DNA of 64,000 bases, from NCBI RefSeq assembly GCF_900240245.1, contig NZ_OESQ01000001.1, forward strand, positions 192,566 to 256,565, in the 5' to 3' direction. This document shows, piece by piece, positions 62,144-64,000 of this stretch. The translations under genes and the position numbers were made by a program. How positions within the stretch are numbered: position 1 is the first letter of the stretch; each line of letters begins with the position of its first letter. This stretch comes from Lachnoclostridium edouardi. Lineage in GTDB: Bacteria; Bacillota; Clostridia; Lachnospirales; Lachnospiraceae. The notes beneath the pieces were generated by a model, which searched no databases, was not told the DNA's origin, and saw nothing but the letters and a program-made list of their open reading frames with translations.

Positions 62144-62180
62144 TATATATAGGAAAATGTTGGGAAGAAATCAATCTCAA

Positions 62181-62912
62181 TTATTGCAGATAAGGCATAA
62201 CGAAATTTGTCCACAGCCAGCTGCAAGGCATAACCAACGCCATGGCCGGAATCATATCTGCAATAGGAAAGGATTTCAAATTCAGCATACGAAATCCTGT
62301 AGCCAACAGCAGCACGCCGCCGCAAGCTTTAAAATCATTTATCATTGTGGAAGAGGCCATTGGATAAATCATTCCGGAAAAGAAAAACAAAATAAGGAAA
62401 ACTATCATTTGTAAAACAGCAACCACAGATACAGCAGGCCCCAGCTGACATGCAAAAATAAGAGCAGAGAAAAAATCCATAATTGATTTTGAAAGCAAAA
62501 TCGTGTGGTTCCCTGTCATGCCTGAGTCTATACAGCCATAAATACCTGTACCACTTGCGCAGAACAGTACAATCACTGTCACAAGTAAGGTGGAATTTTC
62601 AGTATTGGTTTCACCTTTATCTGTCTTAGATAAATGAGAAATAACTTTCTGTATCACGACGGCAGCTTTATTAATCAACTCTCCTAAATGGACAACAATC
62701 CCCAATGCAGTGCCTACAATAACAGAGAAAATAACTGCTGGCATATTTTCCATCAGCACAATAGCATTAATCCCCATAGTCATAGCGCATATACCAAATA
62801 TACCTGTCAGCTCTGTTTTAAATTGCCCGCTTAACTTATGGCCAGCTGCCGCGCCTAAAAGTCCGCCGCCGGCAACTGCCATTATGTTAATTAATACTCC
62901 TGTAGGAAACAT
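62181..62912 (-). CDS. DUF554 family membrane protein
   Basis: A 243-residue DUF554 protein with about six or seven hydrophobic segments. The N-terminal block VLINIMAVAGGGLLGAAAG and the central GTGIYGCIDSGMTGNHTILLSKSIMDFF are typical of the family. It is predicted to be a small transporter; one member was later linked to folate or amino-acid related transport in other bacteria, but nothing here fixes a substrate. AAGGAG precedes the ATG. It follows the alpha/beta hydrolase by about 10 nt. Confidence 0.88.
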   Translation of the reverse strand: MFPTGVLINIMAVAGGGLLGAAAGHKLSGQFKTELTGIFGICAMTMGINAIVLMENMPAVIFSVIVGTALGIVVHLGELINKAAVVIQKVISHLSKTDKGETNTENSTLLVTVIVLFCASGTGIYGCIDSGMTGNHTILLSKSIMDFFSALIFACQLGPAVSVVAVLQMIVFLILFFFSGMIYPMASSTMINDFKACGGVLLLATGFRMLNLKSFPIADMIPAMALVMPCSWLWTNFVMPYLQ

Positions 62913-62921
62913 ATATACTCC

Positions 62922-63836
62922 TTACAGTAAAAGACTTCTCAATGCCTGAACCAGCATTTTTTCACCTGTTTCATATTCGTCTCTTCGCTGAATCAAAAAT
63001 CCGTGAGCGCTGTTCATAAAACGTTTTGCATAAACGGGAACTCCCAACTTCATTAAACGGTCTGCAAAAGCAGCGTCCTCGTCGCAAAAAACATCTGAAT
63101 CACAATACATCACAACAGTAGGCGGCTCCTTTGAAAGCAGTTCGTCCGGAGCCAAAAGAGGGCTGGCGAAAATATCTTTCATATCTTCAGGTTCCATATA
63201 CATCTTATTATAAAATTCCATTTTCCACACAGGTATTTTAGGATTAGAATCGCAGTTTCTTTTAGAAAGCGTAGGCTCCGACATGTCTACAGGCGCATAG
63301 TCGATGCTTTGAAGAGCCGGCACAAACTTTTTTTCCTGGATCGCTTTTAAAACAAGTCCCGCCGTAAGACTTCCGCCGGCGCTGTGGCCTCCTACAGCAA
63401 TTTTATCCACATTTATGTTCCATTCTTCTCCATGTTCTGCCATATACTGAAGAACATCAAAGCCTGCATACAGCTGGCCCGGATAACGCATGGCAGGAGC
63501 AGGAATATAGTCTACATCTGCCAGAGCAACTCCTGCTTTGCTGCAAATATTGCGGCAGAATACAATATCCTGATCCCTTCTTCCCTTTAAAAAACCGCCG
63601 CCGTGAAAATTGATGAAAAGGGGCAGTTTCTTTTCTTCACCGCCTTCAGGCCAGTACATATGAACTAACGTTTTTCCCACTCTAGTTTCAATTTCCATAT
63701 CCCATTCTTTTCCCACGTGATACTGATTCAGCATTTCCTGGGGAAGACTTCTTCCTGCTCCTCCCAGGCGAATTTCATCTACCAGCTTTTGTTCCTCAGC
63801 CGTTAAGCTTATTTCTTTCCATATTTTTTCACTCAT
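62922..63836 (-). CDS. Alpha/beta hydrolase of the hormone-sensitive lipase type
   Basis: A 304-residue esterase-like hydrolase. The oxyanion motif HGGGF, the nucleophile motif GGHSAGGS (serine in GHSAGG), a catalytic aspartate in CDSDVFCDED and a histidine in NSAHGF are present in order. The longest frame runs to 63995, but the same region encodes the end of another protein in a different frame. The ATG at 63836 is chosen, with GGAG upstream and two bases from the previous stop. Substrate is unknown; acetyl or short-chain esters are likely for the family. Confidence 0.86.
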   Translation of the reverse strand: MSEKIWKEISLTAEEQKLVDEIRLGGAGRSLPQEMLNQYHVGKEWDMEIETRVGKTLVHMYWPEGGEEKKLPLFINFHGGGFLKGRRDQDIVFCRNICSKAGVALADVDYIPAPAMRYPGQLYAGFDVLQYMAEHGEEWNINVDKIAVGGHSAGGSLTAGLVLKAIQEKKFVPALQSIDYAPVDMSEPTLSKRNCDSNPKIPVWKMEFYNKMYMEPEDMKDIFASPLLAPDELLSKEPPTVVMYCDSDVFCDEDAAFADRLMKLGVPVYAKRFMNSAHGFLIQRRDEYETGEKMLVQALRSLLL

Positions 63837-63838
63837 CT

Positions 63839-64000
63839 TCATTCTCCGTTTTCTATTTTTACAATACTTAAATTCAAACTGTACCACTGAGTCCTTTCCG
63901 GATTTAAAACTCTGGCAGGGCTGTTGTGAGAGGCCAGAATACAATTCATATCCTGAACCAGCTGGTCCGTATATCCAGGTTTTAAATTCAGCCATTTTTC
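63839..64000 (-). CDS. C-terminal end of an unidentified protein (cut by the window edge)
   Basis: An open frame of 53 residues plus stop, running in from the right edge and ending TGA at 63839-63841, two bases before the hydrolase ATG. It reads KWLNLKPGYTDQLVQDMN near the edge and ends SLNLSIVKIENGE. The codon pattern and the tight spacing to the next gene support a real reading frame. The family is not recognised. It argues against the longer version of the hydrolase. Confidence 0.6.
   Translation of the reverse strand, partial: EKWLNLKPGYTDQLVQDMNCILASHNSPARVLNPERTQWYSLNLSIVKIENGE

Larger units (their letters stand above)
62042..62175. repeat. Imperfect long-range inverted repeat flanking the vanW promoter
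   Basis: Arms 62042-62061 and 62158-62175 pair over 18 positions with a 2-nt bulge, 96 nt apart. The left arm contains the vanW ribosome-binding site and the right arm lies just past the DUF554 stop. The promoter and a second dyad lie between them. Confidence 0.7.

Noticed and set aside
1-64000. Prophage, insertion sequence, CRISPR array, tRNA or rRNA genes
   Set aside because: No transposase, integrase, phage structural gene, regular spaced repeat, or tRNA-like cloverleaf was recognised in reading both strands.

Overview
The window reads as a chromosomal core segment of a spore-forming, low-GC Firmicute, most likely a Lachnospiraceae member (Clostridium cluster XIVa). The clues are SpoIVA, PolC-type DNA polymerase III, the non-mevalonate isoprenoid genes, and Gram-positive gene orders such as pyrH-frr-uppS-cdsA-dxr-rseP-ispG-polC and ylxM-ffh-rpsP-khpA-rimM-trmD-rplS-lepB-rbgA-rnhB. 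Almost every gene is on the minus strand; only prs and a two-gene transporter/peptidase unit are on the plus strand. No tRNA, rRNA, insertion sequence, phage gene or CRISPR array was seen. Layout, left to right. 1-4.7 kb: a membrane-anchored LprI-like protein with a C9 tract, RNase HI, a beta-CASP RNase and SpoIVA. 4.7-9.8 kb: a complete LIV-type branched-chain amino acid ABC transporter operon (livK-livH-livM-livG-livF), with its own consensus promoter and terminator, sitting between gpsA and spoIVA. 9.8-14.2 kb: DUF512 protein, der, plsY, gpsA. 14.3-15.6 kb: prs on the plus strand. 15.7-23.3 kb: the ribosome-biogenesis and protein-export cluster, with an L19-type leader and internal terminators. 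23.3-25.2 kb: a divergent unit with a structured leader, a PanT-like ECF S component and a P1-family peptidase. 25.1-28.4 kb: yaaA, a CLC-F-like channel gene and ilvA. 28.4-35 kb: ftsY, smc, rnc, acpP, plsX. 35-39.6 kb: purA, a LysR regulator, purB, purC. 39.7-41.6 kb: a small membrane protein with an apparent non-AUG start, an M20 peptidase and a small lipoprotein. 41.7-43.7 kb: dapA-dapB under a lysine riboswitch. 43.7-44.9 kb: a cobalamin adenosyltransferase-like gene and a tandem OB-fold SSB. 45-55.8 kb: polC through pyrH. 56-60 kb: a carboxylate operon (CCS-family symporter, RraA-like aldolase, aconitase). 60.2-60.4 kb: a highly structured element with terminator-like hairpins. 60.4-64 kb: VanW protein, DUF554 protein, an alpha/beta hydrolase and the 3' end of an unidentified gene. 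Most of the sequence is ordinary housekeeping and no clear new multi-gene system is present. The points most worth a second look are the carboxylate operon, the structured element at 60.25-60.37 kb, the panT leader with its peptidase partner, the non-AUG-start membrane protein, the C9 tract, and nested inverted repeats that would hide ribosome-binding sites in read-through transcripts (spoIVA, vanW). Several start sites were set downstream of the longest possible reading frame because a Shine-Dalgarno sequence or terminator hairpin lies inside the longer version.
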